64,000 nt of DNA from Brevundimonas sp. UBA6550 (GTDB lineage Bacteria > Pseudomonadota > Alphaproteobacteria > Caulobacterales > Caulobacteraceae), in NCBI RefSeq assembly GCF_002434505.1, contig NZ_DJKE01000012.1, positions 508,558 through 572,557 on the forward strand. The letters run 5' to 3'. The first letter of the stretch is position 1. Each line of letters opens with the position of its first letter. Shown here one piece after another: positions 34,739 through 43,786 of this stretch. The translations under genes were made by a program, and so were the position numbers. The notes beneath the pieces are model-generated. The model ran no database searches. It worked only from the letters and a program-made list of their open reading frames with translations, and had not been told where the DNA came from.

Positions 34739-36592
34739 ATGCCCCGTCTGGCCAGGATCGCCGCCCTGTCGCTGCTCAGCGTCTCTTTCGCCGCACCGCC
34801 GGTCGCCCTGCCCTCCGTGGCCCTGGCCAAGCCCCTGGACGGAGAGGCGACGCCGGCGGCCTGCGGCCCTCTGGGCTTCGATCTGGGACAGGCTGCGCCC
34901 GTGGTTGCGCCTCCGGTGGTGCGGCGCCCGCCGCCCCCGCCCGTGAACATTACGCCGACCCGCAAGGAGGACCGCCTTCCCTACGGTGCGCCCCCTCCGC
35001 CTCCACCGCCGCCTCCTCCGCCTCCGCCGCCCGCACCTCCCGCGCCGATGCGGCCGAACCTCATTCAAGGCTCGTCGTCAGCTTCAGGCGCGGTGAACGA
35101 CATCGTCGTATCCGGTTCTCGGGTCACGGCGTCGCCGGGCATGACGCCGCCGCCCGCCGACACCGAACGCTATCCCGACGCCACGCCCAATCCGGTGAAG
35201 CGGACCAGCGACCAGCCGGTGTCGACCTTCTCCATCGACGTGGACACCGCGTCCTATTCCAATGTGCGCCGCTTCATCGGCGAAGGCCGGACGCCGCCCA
35301 AGGACGCGGTGCGGGTCGAGGAGCTGATCAACGCCTTCGACTACGACTACGCCCGGCCCCCGTCGCAGAGCCGGCCGTTCGCCGTCACCACGGCGGTCGC
35401 GGCCTCGCCCTGGGCTGAGGGACGGCAGATCGTGCATATCGGTTTGCAAGGTTATGAACTGCCGGCCGACCAGCGGCGGCCGCTGAACCTGACCTTCCTG
35501 GTCGATGTGTCCGGGTCGATGCGCAGCCCCGACAAGCTGGACCTGGCCAAGAAGGCGATGAACCTGGCTATCGACCGGCTGCGGCCCCAGGACACCCTGG
35601 CCGTCACCTATTACGCCGAAGGGGCGGGCACGACGCTGCAGCCGACGCCCGGCGACCAGAAGCTGAAGATGCGCTGCGCGGTGGCCAGCCTGCGCGCATC
35701 CGGCGGCACGGCCGGGGCGACCGGCATGACCAACGCCTATGACCAGGCCCAGGCCAGTTTCGCCCGCGACAAGGTCAACCGCATCCTGATGTTCACCGAC
35801 GGCGACTTCAACGTGGGCGTCACCGACGACAAGCGGCTGGAGGATTATGTCGCCGACAAGCGCGGGACCGGCGTCTATCTGTCGGTCTATGGCTTCGGGC
35901 GCGGCAACTATCAGGACGCGCGGATGCAGGCCATCGCCCAGGCGGGCAATGGGGTCGCGGCCTATGTCGGGGACCTGAGGGACGCGCGTCGCCTGTTCGG
36001 CCCGGCCTTCGACAAGGGCGCCTTCCCCATCGCCGACGACGTCAAGATCCAGGTCGAGTTCAATCCCGCCCGCGTCGCCGAATGGCGGCTGATCGGCTAC
36101 GAGACCCGGCTGCTGAACGAGCAGGATTTCAACAACGATCAGGTCGACGCGGGCGAGGTCGGATCGGGCGCCAGCGTCACGGCCCTGTATGAGATCACCC
36201 CCGTCGGCGGGCCGACCCAGATCGGCGAGCGTCGCTATCCCGACAACCGGATCGGCGTGGGCGGCGGCGATCCGAACGGCGAGATCGGCTTCATCCAGGT
36301 GCGTTACAAACAGCCGGGCCAGAGCCGGTCCGAGCTGATCCAGCAGCCCCTGACCAATCGTACGACCGGCCCCGTCAGCGCCCAGCCGCCCGAGGCCACG
36401 CGCTGGGCCTTGGCCGTCGCCGCCTTCGGCCAGAAGCTGCGGGGCGATCCGTGGATGGCCGGCGACTATGGCTGGGACCGGATCGTGGACCAGGCGCAGG
36501 GCGCGCGGGGCGACGATCCGTATGGCGAGCGGGCCGAATTCGTTCAGCTGGTGCGGGCGGCCGAGACCCTGCCGCCGCAGCGAACGCCATGA
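34739..36592 (+). CDS. Secreted von Willebrand factor A domain protein with DUF3520
   Basis: ATG 34739 after GGAGG gives 617 residues. There is a signal peptide (about 1-30), then a proline-rich region with an uninterrupted run of 14 prolines (about 85-100) and a TonB-receptor-like phrase NDIVVSGSR. Next come the YfbK-type N-terminal segment (STFSIDVDTASYSNVRRFI), a VWA domain with the MIDAS motif LVDVSGSMRS (about 255-265) and MFTDGDFNVGV, and a C-terminal DUF3520 segment ending AEFVQLVRAAETL. Related YfbK proteins are envelope proteins of unknown function. The polyproline stretch is encoded by CCN repeats and is prone to length change. Confidence 0.92.
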   Translation: MPRLARIAALSLLSVSFAAPPVALPSVALAKPLDGEATPAACGPLGFDLGQAAPVVAPPVVRRPPPPPVNITPTRKEDRLPYGAPPPPPPPPPPPPPPAPPAPMRPNLIQGSSSASGAVNDIVVSGSRVTASPGMTPPPADTERYPDATPNPVKRTSDQPVSTFSIDVDTASYSNVRRFIGEGRTPPKDAVRVEELINAFDYDYARPPSQSRPFAVTTAVAASPWAEGRQIVHIGLQGYELPADQRRPLNLTFLVDVSGSMRSPDKLDLAKKAMNLAIDRLRPQDTLAVTYYAEGAGTTLQPTPGDQKLKMRCAVASLRASGGTAGATGMTNAYDQAQASFARDKVNRILMFTDGDFNVGVTDDKRLEDYVADKRGTGVYLSVYGFGRGNYQDARMQAIAQAGNGVAAYVGDLRDARRLFGPAFDKGAFPIADDVKIQVEFNPARVAEWRLIGYETRLLNEQDFNNDQVDAGEVGSGASVTALYEITPVGGPTQIGERRYPDNRIGVGGGDPNGEIGFIQVRYKQPGQSRSELIQQPLTNRTTGPVSAQPPEATRWALAVAAFGQKLRGDPWMAGDYGWDRIVDQAQGARGDDPYGERAEFVQLVRAAETLPPQRTP

Positions 36593-36668
36593 TGGGGACG
36601 TCCTGACCGGAACCGCCACGCTCGCGGCGGGTTTTCAGCGCAACGCTTCAACCGCAAGGACACCCGCC

Positions 36669-37076
36669 ATGAAAATCCGCGACGTGATGACCAGGGACGT
36701 TCACCTGGCCCGCCCCGGCGACACCCTTCAGGACGTCGCCAGCCGGATGGCCAAGGGCGGTTTCGGCTTCGTGCCCGTGGCGGACGGCGACCAGCTGATC
36801 GGCACGATCACCGACCGCGACATCGTGGTGCGCGCCCTGGCGACCGGCGCCGCCCCATCGGCGACGGTGGTGGAGTTCATCACCCGCGACGCCCAGACCG
36901 TGCTGGACACCGACGACCTGAAGGTCGTGCTGGACCTGATGGGATCGAAACAGATCCGCCGCGCGCCCGTGGTGGACAAGCACGGCCGCGTGGTCGGCGT
37001 GGTCTCGCTGGGCGACCTGTCGACGCGGGTGAAGGAGAAATACGCCGGAGAGACGCTGGAAAGCATCTCGCGTTAA
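36669..37076 (+). CDS. CBS domain pair protein
   Basis: A stand-alone Bateman module of 135 residues: MKIRDVMTRDVHLARPGDTL plus VPVADGDQLIGTITDRDIVV (CBS 1), and VVEFITRDAQTVLDTDDLKV plus APVVDKHGRVVGVVSLGDLS (CBS 2). Such modules bind AMP, ATP or SAM and sense energy state; stand-alone forms often regulate another protein. It is 76 bases after the VWA gene. ATG 36669 matches the usual N-terminus; earlier in-frame codons overlap the VWA gene. Confidence 0.94.
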   Translation: MKIRDVMTRDVHLARPGDTLQDVASRMAKGGFGFVPVADGDQLIGTITDRDIVVRALATGAAPSATVVEFITRDAQTVLDTDDLKVVLDLMGSKQIRRAPVVDKHGRVVGVVSLGDLSTRVKEKYAGETLESISR

Positions 37077-37151
37077 GGACTGCGTAACCGCGCCCCGACA
37101 CCGGGCGTCAACGATCGTCATTCATCCTGGCCGTTGGTTTCGGAGAGTGGC

Positions 37152-37721
37152 ATGGCGCGCGCGCAGTTCCAGAAGGGTCAGAAGGTCTGGGTCGAGTGCG
37201 TCGGCGCCTGGGCCTTCGTCGAACAGGTCCAGCCGGTCTGGGCCAAGGGCTTCGACGAGCCTGTGCGCGTCACCTACGATGTCGGATTGGGGCGCGAGTT
37301 CACGGCCAACGAGCTGATGCTGGCCGCCGAGGACCCCGGCGCGGACCAGGACGGCGGCGACTGGCGCGTGCTGCGCGCCCGCAACAAGTGGCAGCAGCCC
37401 GAGGACTGCCTGCACCACCCCCAGCCCGGCACCTATCCGGTGGTGGTGACGGACCGCGCCGACTGGGGCGGCTGGCGCGTGCCCGGCGCCGAATACGACC
37501 GCGATCCCGAGCATATCGAGCGTCAGGCGCGCCTGATCGCCAGCGCGCCCCAGCTGATGCAGGTGGCGCAGGGTCTGGTGGACCTGGTGTCGGAAAGCCC
37601 CGACGACGCCCCGCCCGCCGTGCTGGGCCTGGCGCGTCGGGCCCGCGATCTGCTGCAGGGCGTGAACCGCGTGCTGGACGCGGCGCCCGAGCGCCTGCCC
37701 GCCCCGGCCGTCCTGGCCTAA
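37152..37721 (+). CDS. Conserved hypothetical protein with SH3-like N-terminus
   Basis: The 189-residue product opens ARAQFQKGQKVWVECVGAWA and VRVTYDVGLGREFTANELML, a beta-rich segment reminiscent of small SH3/KOW-like barrels. NKWQQPEDCLHHPQPGTYPV and DWGGWRVPGAEYDRD follow, and the C-terminus is helical. There is no signal peptide and no catalytic motif that I recognise. Coding bias is good and a binding site (GGAGAG) precedes ATG 37152. It is followed by the PleC-type kinase on the same strand, 90 bases away. Confidence 0.7.
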   Translation: MARAQFQKGQKVWVECVGAWAFVEQVQPVWAKGFDEPVRVTYDVGLGREFTANELMLAAEDPGADQDGGDWRVLRARNKWQQPEDCLHHPQPGTYPVVVTDRADWGGWRVPGAEYDRDPEHIERQARLIASAPQLMQVAQGLVDLVSESPDDAPPAVLGLARRARDLLQGVNRVLDAAPERLPAPAVLA

Positions 37722-37811
37722 ATCCGGCGAAAAGACCCATCGGAGGGTCGACACGAATCCGCGACGCAGCCTAGATTCCCGTCTCAGCCGGTATTGGTCG
37801 GGAGGGGTGGC

Positions 37812-40196
37812 TTGCGCGACGCGGAGCGGCGGGAACATGGGCGGGGGCGACGTGCGTCGGACCGCGCCCCTGGCGCGCCGGCCTGGCTGCGCATCGGCGT
37901 GCTGGTCGCGGCCCTGCTGTCCACCGGCTATGTGTTTCTGGCGTCTCGTGAAATCACGCGACCGACGCGCGAGGCGGATCGGCTGACGGCCGAGAACCTG
38001 ATGTTGAACGCGCGGCTGACGGCCAGCCGCATCGAGGTGTTGACGCGCGCGGCCGACGCCGGTCTGGCCGCCGGAACCGCCGCCGCAGCCGGGAACCGGC
38101 CCGCCGCCGAGGTGGTCGAGGCCGCGCGCCGCGCCGCGCCGGACGTCGCCTTCGCCCTGATCGGGCCGGGCGAAACGGCGCTGGCCCAGGCCGGCGACGG
38201 CGCGATCCCCGCCGCATCGACGTCCACCCCCGCCGGCCGGCTGGAGGCGCGCATCGTCCCGCCGCTGGACGAGGCGAAGGGCCTGCGGATCGTGTCGCCC
38301 GCCGGCGTGGTGCTGGCCTCCGCGCGCGTCGCCGAAATCGGCCAGCCGATCCGCGCCCTGATCGGCGCGGACGTCGCGGCGCTTGCGCCCCTGACCACGC
38401 CCGCCCCCCTGTCCATCGGCGGACAGGACCGGCTGACGGCGACGGCGCGGGCGGGCGCGCAGGGCTCCTATGTCGTGGCGGTGTCGGACGATGCGACGGT
38501 GGGAACGATGGACGACGCCTGGCTGATCGGGGCGCCGCTGCTGCTGGGTCTGGCGGTCATGGGTCTGTTCGGCCTCTACGGCCTGCGCCGCAATCGCCAG
38601 CACCGCGAGCGGATCGCCACCGAAAAGCGGTTCCGCATCGCCGTGGAGGCCGCGCGCTGCGGCGTGTGGGAATGGGACCTGGCCAAGGGCGAAGTGTCCC
38701 TGTCCGACTATATGGCGACCCTGCTGGGGTTCCAGCGCGGGGGCGTGGCCGAGGCGGAAGAGGTGATCGCCCGCATCCATCCCCGGTTCCATGAGGATTT
38801 CCGCCACGCCCTGCGCCAGGCGGCGGCCTATGGCGCCTTCGAGATCACCTTCCCCGTGCCCGGCGCGGACGGGCGCACGCGCTGGATCGACGCGCGGGGC
38901 CAGGCGCGCGGCCCGCGCGGCGAGGCCGGCTTCACCGCCATACTGGGCGTGGCGCTGGACATCACCGAGGCCCGCCGCGCCAAGGCCGCCGCCCAGGCCG
39001 CCGAGAGCCGGCTGCGCGACGGGGTGGAAAGCATTTCCGACGCCTTCGTCCTGTTCGACCGTCAGGGGCGGTTGATCCTGTGGAACCAGGCGTTTGAGGA
39101 CGCCTTCGGCTTCGACCACGGCGTGGTGCGGCGCGGCGCGCTGAAGGACGAACTGAACCGCATCGCCGGCCTGGCCATCAAGGCCGAACATCCGCCGGCC
39201 GGAGGGCGGGCGGGTCTGCGCGAGGTCGAACTGCACGACGGGCGCTGGCTGCAGCTGTCGGAACGCTTCACCTCCGAGGGCGGCTCGGTCGTCACCGCCG
39301 CCGACATCACCGCCATCAAGCGCGAGGAGGCCGAGCGCCGCCGCGCCGCCGACGACCTGCGCGCCACCGTCGACCAGCTGGAATCCAGCCAGGAAAAGCT
39401 GTCGCTGCTCGCTCGCAAATACGAGGTCGCCATGACCCGGGCCGAGGCCGCCAACCAGGCCAAGTCCGAGTTCCTGGCCAATATGAGCCACGAGCTGCGC
39501 ACGCCGCTGAACGCCATCAACGGCTTTTCCGAGATCATGGCCAGCGAGCTGTTCGGGCCGCTGAACGAGAAATACAAGGGTTACGCCGCCGACATCCTGA
39601 AGTCGGGCCAGCATCTGCTCAGCCTGATCAACGACGTCTTGGACATGGCCAAGATCGAGGCCGGCAAGATGACCCTGCATTATGAGCCGGTGTCGTTGCA
39701 GGCGGTGTGCGAGGACGCCGTGCGCCTGATGCGCGGCAAGGTTCAGGACGCGGGGCTGAAGATCGCCGTGGAAGGCGGCGACCTGCCCGACATCGAGGCC
39801 GATCAGCGCGGCGTCAAGCAGGTAATGCTGAACCTGATCTCCAACGCGGTGAAGTTCACGCCCGAGGGCGGGTCCATCGTCGTGTCGCTGCAACCGTTCC
39901 AGGGACCGGCGGGCGAGGCGCGCATCCGCGTCGCCTGCGCCGACACCGGCATCGGCATCGCGCCCGAGGACCTGGTGCGCCTGGCGCGCCCGTTCGAACA
40001 GGTCGAGGGCCAGCATTCCAAGACCACCCAAGGCACCGGCCTGGGCCTGGCCCTGACCAAATCCCTGATCGAAATGCACGGCGGCCAGCTGTCGATGGAA
40101 AGCCAGCCCGGCGTCGGCACCACCGTCAGCTTCGACCTGCCGGTCAAACGCCCCGATCAGACGGTGCAGCCGATCCGGGCGGCGTTCGCGGCTTAG
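37812..40196 (+). CDS. pleC: PAS sensor histidine kinase, PleC/PdhS type
   Basis: TTG 37812, preceded by GGGAGGGG, gives 794 residues: a membrane helix (about 25-43), a periplasmic domain of about 190 residues, a second helix (WLIGAPLLLGLAVMGLFG, about 235-255) and two PAS domains (about 280-390 and 400-520, with SISDAFVLFDRQGRLILWNQ). Then come HisKA with FLANMSHELRTPLNAINGFS (phosphorylated His about 560) and a HATPase_c domain with NLISNAVKFTPEGG, DTGIGI and GTGLGLALTKSL. The HisKA text, including EIMASELFGPL and SGQHLLSLINDVLDMAKIEA, is that of the alphaproteobacterial PleC/PdhS/DivJ group that acts on DivK and PleD in polarity and cell-cycle control. The PleC name is likely but not proven without a tree. 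Confidence 0.82.
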   Translation: MRDAERREHGRGRRASDRAPGAPAWLRIGVLVAALLSTGYVFLASREITRPTREADRLTAENLMLNARLTASRIEVLTRAADAGLAAGTAAAAGNRPAAEVVEAARRAAPDVAFALIGPGETALAQAGDGAIPAASTSTPAGRLEARIVPPLDEAKGLRIVSPAGVVLASARVAEIGQPIRALIGADVAALAPLTTPAPLSIGGQDRLTATARAGAQGSYVVAVSDDATVGTMDDAWLIGAPLLLGLAVMGLFGLYGLRRNRQHRERIATEKRFRIAVEAARCGVWEWDLAKGEVSLSDYMATLLGFQRGGVAEAEEVIARIHPRFHEDFRHALRQAAAYGAFEITFPVPGADGRTRWIDARGQARGPRGEAGFTAILGVALDITEARRAKAAAQAAESRLRDGVESISDAFVLFDRQGRLILWNQAFEDAFGFDHGVVRRGALKDELNRIAGLAIKAEHPPAGGRAGLREVELHDGRWLQLSERFTSEGGSVVTAADITAIKREEAERRRAADDLRATVDQLESSQEKLSLLARKYEVAMTRAEAANQAKSEFLANMSHELRTPLNAINGFSEIMASELFGPLNEKYKGYAADILKSGQHLLSLINDVLDMAKIEAGKMTLHYEPVSLQAVCEDAVRLMRGKVQDAGLKIAVEGGDLPDIEADQRGVKQVMLNLISNAVKFTPEGGSIVVSLQPFQGPAGEARIRVACADTGIGIAPEDLVRLARPFEQVEGQHSKTTQGTGLGLALTKSLIEMHGGQLSMESQPGVGTTVSFDLPVKRPDQTVQPIRAAFAA

Positions 40197-40223
40197 GGCG
40201 GTCGCCTGACGTTATGTTAGCCC

Positions 40224-40243
40224 GAAAAGCGATGTCGCTTTTC
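40224..40243 (+). terminator. Hairpin beyond the histidine kinase gene
   Basis: GAAAAGCGA (40224-40232) and TCGCTTTTC (40235-40243) form a perfect stem, 27 bases after the kinase stop; the right arm ends in TTTTC. It may be a terminator. Confidence 0.5.
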
Positions 40244-40332
40244 AAGCCAAGGCGGACGTGAGCGTCCCCGGCAAGCGCGGTCACCCTTAATCCACCAAAA
40301 GCCGTTAGGGCTGTCCACGAGGACTCGTCATA

Positions 40333-40368
40333 TTGACTGCACGATTTTGCACGATTATGTGCACGGTC
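40333..40368 (+). promoter_or_regulatory. Promoter with repeated TGCACGATT operator ahead of the DeoR-type gene
   Basis: TTGACT (40333-40338), a 17-base spacer and TATGTG (40356-40361) make a recognisable -35/-10 pair. The spacer holds two exact tandem copies of TGCACGATT (40338-40346 and 40348-40356, period ten), and a third partial copy TGCACGGT follows at 40360-40367. Repeats on one face of the helix across a promoter suggest an autoregulatory operator for the DeoR-type protein. The predicted transcript would begin at or next to the ATG at 40369, so it could be leaderless. Confidence 0.5.
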
Positions 40369-41169
40369 ATGAACGTTTACCTGCTCCCAGAACGCCGCCG
40401 CGAAATCATTCTTGAACGGCTAAACAAGTCACAACGTGTCGTCGCGCGCGAACTCGCAGATGAGTTTGGCGTATCCGAGGACGCGATACGTCGCGATCTT
40501 CGGGACCTTGCCGGGGCGGGCAAATGCCGACGCGTTTACGGCGGCGCCCTGCCGCTGACCGACACCGCTCCGTTCGTTGATCGGGTAGACCGCAACTTCA
40601 CAGCAAAACGCGCGCTAGCGCGTGCTGCAGCCGCCTTGGTCAAACCCAGGGACACGATCTACATCGACGCCGGGACCACAAACCTGCTCCTTGCGGAAAC
40701 CCTGCCCCTTGGCCAGCCGGTGACCGTGATCACGAACTCGGTGACGATCGCCGCAGCGTTGTATCGCAAGCCCGAGGTGACGCTGTTCCTTATCGGGGGC
40801 CACGTTGATCCCCAAATCGACGCTGCAGTCGGGGGGACGGCGGTGGCGCAAATCGGGCGATATCGACCAGACATCACCTTTATAGGCGTGTGTGCGGTCA
40901 GCGCCAGCTCGGGACTTTCGGTGCTGGACGAACGGGATGCGGACGTGAAGCGTGCGGCGATCGAGGCGAGCCGTCGCCTCGTCGTCCTGGCCACGAACGA
41001 CAAACTGGGACGGGCTGCACCTTATCACATCGCACCGGCAGCAGGAGTGCAAGCGCTCGTGGTGGAACGAACTGCGCCAGCGGATGAAGCCAGCGCGTTC
41101 GAGCAAATCGGGTCGATGATTATCCGAGCGGAAGGCGCATCCGATATCATGGCGCAGCGCGCTGACTGA
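40369..41169 (+). CDS. DeoR/GlpR family transcriptional regulator
   Basis: ATG 40369 (MNVYLLPERRREIILERLNK) gives 266 residues with an N-terminal DeoR winged HTH (about 5-60, including VARELADEFGVSEDAIRRDL) and a C-terminal sugar-phosphate-sensing domain (DeoRC) with TIYIDAGTTNLLLAETLP and VFLIGGHVDP-like text (TLFLIGGHVDPQIDAAVGG). Such repressors respond to phosphorylated sugars. It lies 10 bases ahead of the MFS gene and probably controls it. Codon choice and base composition in this pair are less GC-extreme than in neighbouring genes, which hints at later acquisition. Confidence 0.92.
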   Translation: MNVYLLPERRREIILERLNKSQRVVARELADEFGVSEDAIRRDLRDLAGAGKCRRVYGGALPLTDTAPFVDRVDRNFTAKRALARAAAALVKPRDTIYIDAGTTNLLLAETLPLGQPVTVITNSVTIAAALYRKPEVTLFLIGGHVDPQIDAAVGGTAVAQIGRYRPDITFIGVCAVSASSGLSVLDERDADVKRAAIEASRRLVVLATNDKLGRAAPYHIAPAAGVQALVVERTAPADEASAFEQIGSMIIRAEGASDIMAQRAD

Positions 41170-41179
41170 GGCCGAGTGG

Positions 41180-42328
41180 ATGACAAAGCCTCAAACTCAA
41201 GGTCGTACGCGGCTTGGGACACGATTAGCCTTTCTCGCCGCGGGGTTCGGTCTCGCAAGTTGGGCTCCTTTGGTGCCGTTTGCCCGAGACCGGGTGGGGG
41301 TCGATGAAGGCGCGCTGGGCCTGTTGCTGCTGTGCCTCGGGGTTGGATCGGTTACGGCGATGACGCTGACAGGCATGCTGAGCGCCCGGTGGGGCGTTCG
41401 CCCTGTGATCGTGCTCAGCGGCCTGTTGATGGCGGCCACGCTACCTTTCCTCGCAAGCGTTGATACGCCCGCTCTCCTCGGCGTGACCCTGTTTCTGTTT
41501 GGCGCGGGCCTCGGCTCACTGGACGTAGCCATGAACATTCATGCCGTGGAGGTTGAGAAAGCAGGCGACGCGCCTCTGATGTCGGGCTTCCACGCCTTGT
41601 TCAGTATCGGCGGGTTCGGCGGCGCCGCTGTCGTTACGGGACTACTGTCGCTGGGTGTATCGGCGATCTTTTGTGCGGCGGCCAGCGCAGTGGTCGTCGG
41701 CCTAGCCATCCTCGCGGCCTGGCCTCGCCTGTTGAGGATTAGAGGCGCGCAGGACGGACCCTTGTTTGCTATTCCCCGGGGCGTCGTTCTGCTGCTGGCA
41801 GTCCTCGCAGCTGCCGCCTTTCTCGCTGAAGGGGCCATTCTGGACTGGAGCGCGGTTCTCATCACGGACGCGGCCCTCGTTCCGGTCGCCCAAGGCGGCC
41901 TCGGCTACATCGTGTTCTCGATCGCCATGACGGTCGGACGTCTTCTAGGCGACGGCGTCACTGCGCGGATGGGAGACCGAAGGGTGCTGTTCTGGGGCGG
42001 GATCGTCGCCGTGTGGGGGTTTGTCCTGCTGTTGCTCGCGCCGAACGCTGCCATCGCCTCGGGTGGCTTCGTGTTGATCGGTCTGGGCGCCTCGAACATC
42101 GTACCAGTCCTCTTCCGCCTCGCAGGCGCCCAGACCATTATGCCGTCGGGACTGGCCATCGCGGCGGTCACAACGACGGGCTATGCGGGCGTGCTGGTCG
42201 GTCCGGCCGGCGTCGGCGCCATCGCTCATGTCCTTGGACTGGGCGCCGCTTTCTGGGTGGTGGCAGCTCTGGTTGCGCTCGTCCCGATTTTCGCCTTCAG
42301 GGCGACAGCGCTAGCTGGGAGGGCCTGA
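41180..42328 (+). CDS. Major facilitator superfamily transporter (YbjJ-like)
   Basis: A 382-residue inner membrane protein with 12 predicted helices. It resembles YbjJ-type MFS proteins in its opening RLAFLAAGFGLASWAPLVPF, in GAGLGSLDVAMNIHAVEVEK and in SGFHALFSIGGFGGAAVV. The substrate is unknown; a DeoR-type regulator immediately upstream (10 bases) makes a sugar or sugar derivative plausible. It shares the slightly lower GC of that regulator. Confidence 0.9.
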   Translation: MTKPQTQGRTRLGTRLAFLAAGFGLASWAPLVPFARDRVGVDEGALGLLLLCLGVGSVTAMTLTGMLSARWGVRPVIVLSGLLMAATLPFLASVDTPALLGVTLFLFGAGLGSLDVAMNIHAVEVEKAGDAPLMSGFHALFSIGGFGGAAVVTGLLSLGVSAIFCAAASAVVVGLAILAAWPRLLRIRGAQDGPLFAIPRGVVLLLAVLAAAAFLAEGAILDWSAVLITDAALVPVAQGGLGYIVFSIAMTVGRLLGDGVTARMGDRRVLFWGGIVAVWGFVLLLLAPNAAIASGGFVLIGLGASNIVPVLFRLAGAQTIMPSGLAIAAVTTTGYAGVLVGPAGVGAIAHVLGLGAAFWVVAALVALVPIFAFRATALAGRA

Positions 42329-42553
42329 GATCGATGGTGTCAACAAGACGATTTCAAGGTCCGCGAACGACTGCCGCCAAGATCTCGCAACACCTGACAG
42401 TCGCGATCCTGAGCAGATTGGCGCGTTTCGAAACCGGTGAAACCGTCCGAGTCTGACGGCATACGCCACCCTCGTCATGCTCTGAATGCAGACGCGCTTC
42501 ACCCTTAGCCGATGCACACTGCGCCCGCTAAGATCTCATCATAGCGAATAGAT

Positions 42554-43741
42554 TCAGACCAACTCCACGCCCATCGCCGTCGCTTCGCCGCCGCCGATGC
42601 ACAGGGCGGCCATGCCGCGGGTCTTGCCGTGGGCCTTCAGGGCGGACAGCAGGGTGGTCAGGACGCGGGCGCCAGAGGCGCCGAGCGGGTGGCCCAGGGC
42701 GCAGGCGCCGCCGTTGACGTTGATCTTGTCGTGGGGGATGCCGAGTTCCTGCATGGCGATCATCGGCACGATGGCGAAGGCCTCGTTGACCTCCCACAGG
42801 TCCACGTCGTCGGCGCTCCAGCCCGCCTTCTTCAGCGCCTTCTGCAGGGCGAAGACCGGGGCGGTGGTGAACAGGTGCGGCTCGTGGGCATGGGCGGCCT
42901 GGCTGACCACGCGGGCGACCGGCGTCAGGCCCAGGGCCTGGGCCGTCGACTGGCGCATCATGACCAGGGCGGCGGCGCCGTCAGAGATCGAGGCGGCGGA
43001 GGCCGCGGTGATGGTGCCGTCCTTGCCGAAGGCGGGCTTCAGATTGGGGATCTTGGACGGATCGGACTTGGTCGGCTGTTCATCGCGGTCGACGGTGACG
43101 GGGCCTTTGCGGGTCTTGACCTCGACCGAGGCGATCTCGGCGTCGAAGGCGCCTGAGTCCTGCGCGCGCTTGGCCCGGCCGGCGCTCTCGATGGCGTAGG
43201 CGTCCTGCTGCTCGCGCGTGAACTGATAGACCTTGGCCGTGTCCTCGGCGAACTGTCCCATCAGCTTGCCGGGGGTGTAGGCGTCCTCCAGTCCGTCCAG
43301 ATACATGCTGTCGGAAATGACGTCGTGGCCGATGCGGGCGCCGCCCCGGTGCTTCTGCATCAGATAAGGGGCGTTGGTCATGGACTCCATGCCGCCCGCC
43401 ACGATGACGTCGGCGGAACCGGCGGCCAGGGCGTCATGCGCCATCATGGCCGCCTGCATCCCCGAGCCGCACATCTTGTTGATGGTGGTCGCCTCGGTCG
43501 AGGTGGGCAGGCCCGCGCCCATGCCCGCCTGACGCGCCGGCGCCTGGCCCAGACCGGCGGGCAGGACGCAGCCCATGATGATCTGCTCGACCTTGGCGGC
43601 GTCCAGACCGGCCCGCTCCAGCGCCGCCTTCACCGCCGCGGCGCCCAGTTCGGTGGACTTGGCGTCCGACAGCGCGCCCTGGAAACCGCCCATCGGGGTG
43701 CGGGCGTAGGAGACGATGACGACGGGATCGGCGGACGACAT
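42554..43741 (-). CDS. Acetyl-CoA C-acetyltransferase (thiolase)
   Basis: A 395-residue biosynthetic thiolase that joins two acetyl-CoA molecules to acetoacetyl-CoA, or does the reverse. Active-site residues are in place: Cys in TINKMCGSGMQA (about 90), the NEAFAIVPM segment, His in NGGACALGHPLGASGAR, and Cys in AALCIGGGEATAM. The start VIVSYARTPMGGFQGALSDA is the standard thiolase beginning. No phaB or other polyhydroxybutyrate gene is next to it, so its pathway is open; it may serve PHB or ketogenesis. The flavin reductase gene lies 45 bases upstream on the same strand. Confidence 0.96.
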   Translation of the reverse strand: MSSADPVVIVSYARTPMGGFQGALSDAKSTELGAAAVKAALERAGLDAAKVEQIIMGCVLPAGLGQAPARQAGMGAGLPTSTEATTINKMCGSGMQAAMMAHDALAAGSADVIVAGGMESMTNAPYLMQKHRGGARIGHDVISDSMYLDGLEDAYTPGKLMGQFAEDTAKVYQFTREQQDAYAIESAGRAKRAQDSGAFDAEIASVEVKTRKGPVTVDRDEQPTKSDPSKIPNLKPAFGKDGTITAASAASISDGAAALVMMRQSTAQALGLTPVARVVSQAAHAHEPHLFTTAPVFALQKALKKAGWSADDVDLWEVNEAFAIVPMIAMQELGIPHDKINVNGGACALGHPLGASGARVLTTLLSALKAHGKTRGMAALCIGGGEATAMGVELV

Positions 43742-43786
43742 GGCGGTTTCCTTTGATTTGCAGCGACAGATAGCGATCCGGCCGGA

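Noticed and set aside
37122..40079. Open minus-strand frame of 985 codons
   Set aside because: It lies antisense to the histidine kinase and the upstream hypothetical gene, has no domain content, and is low-complexity Gly/Ala/Arg/Gln/His text typical of mirror frames in high-GC genes.
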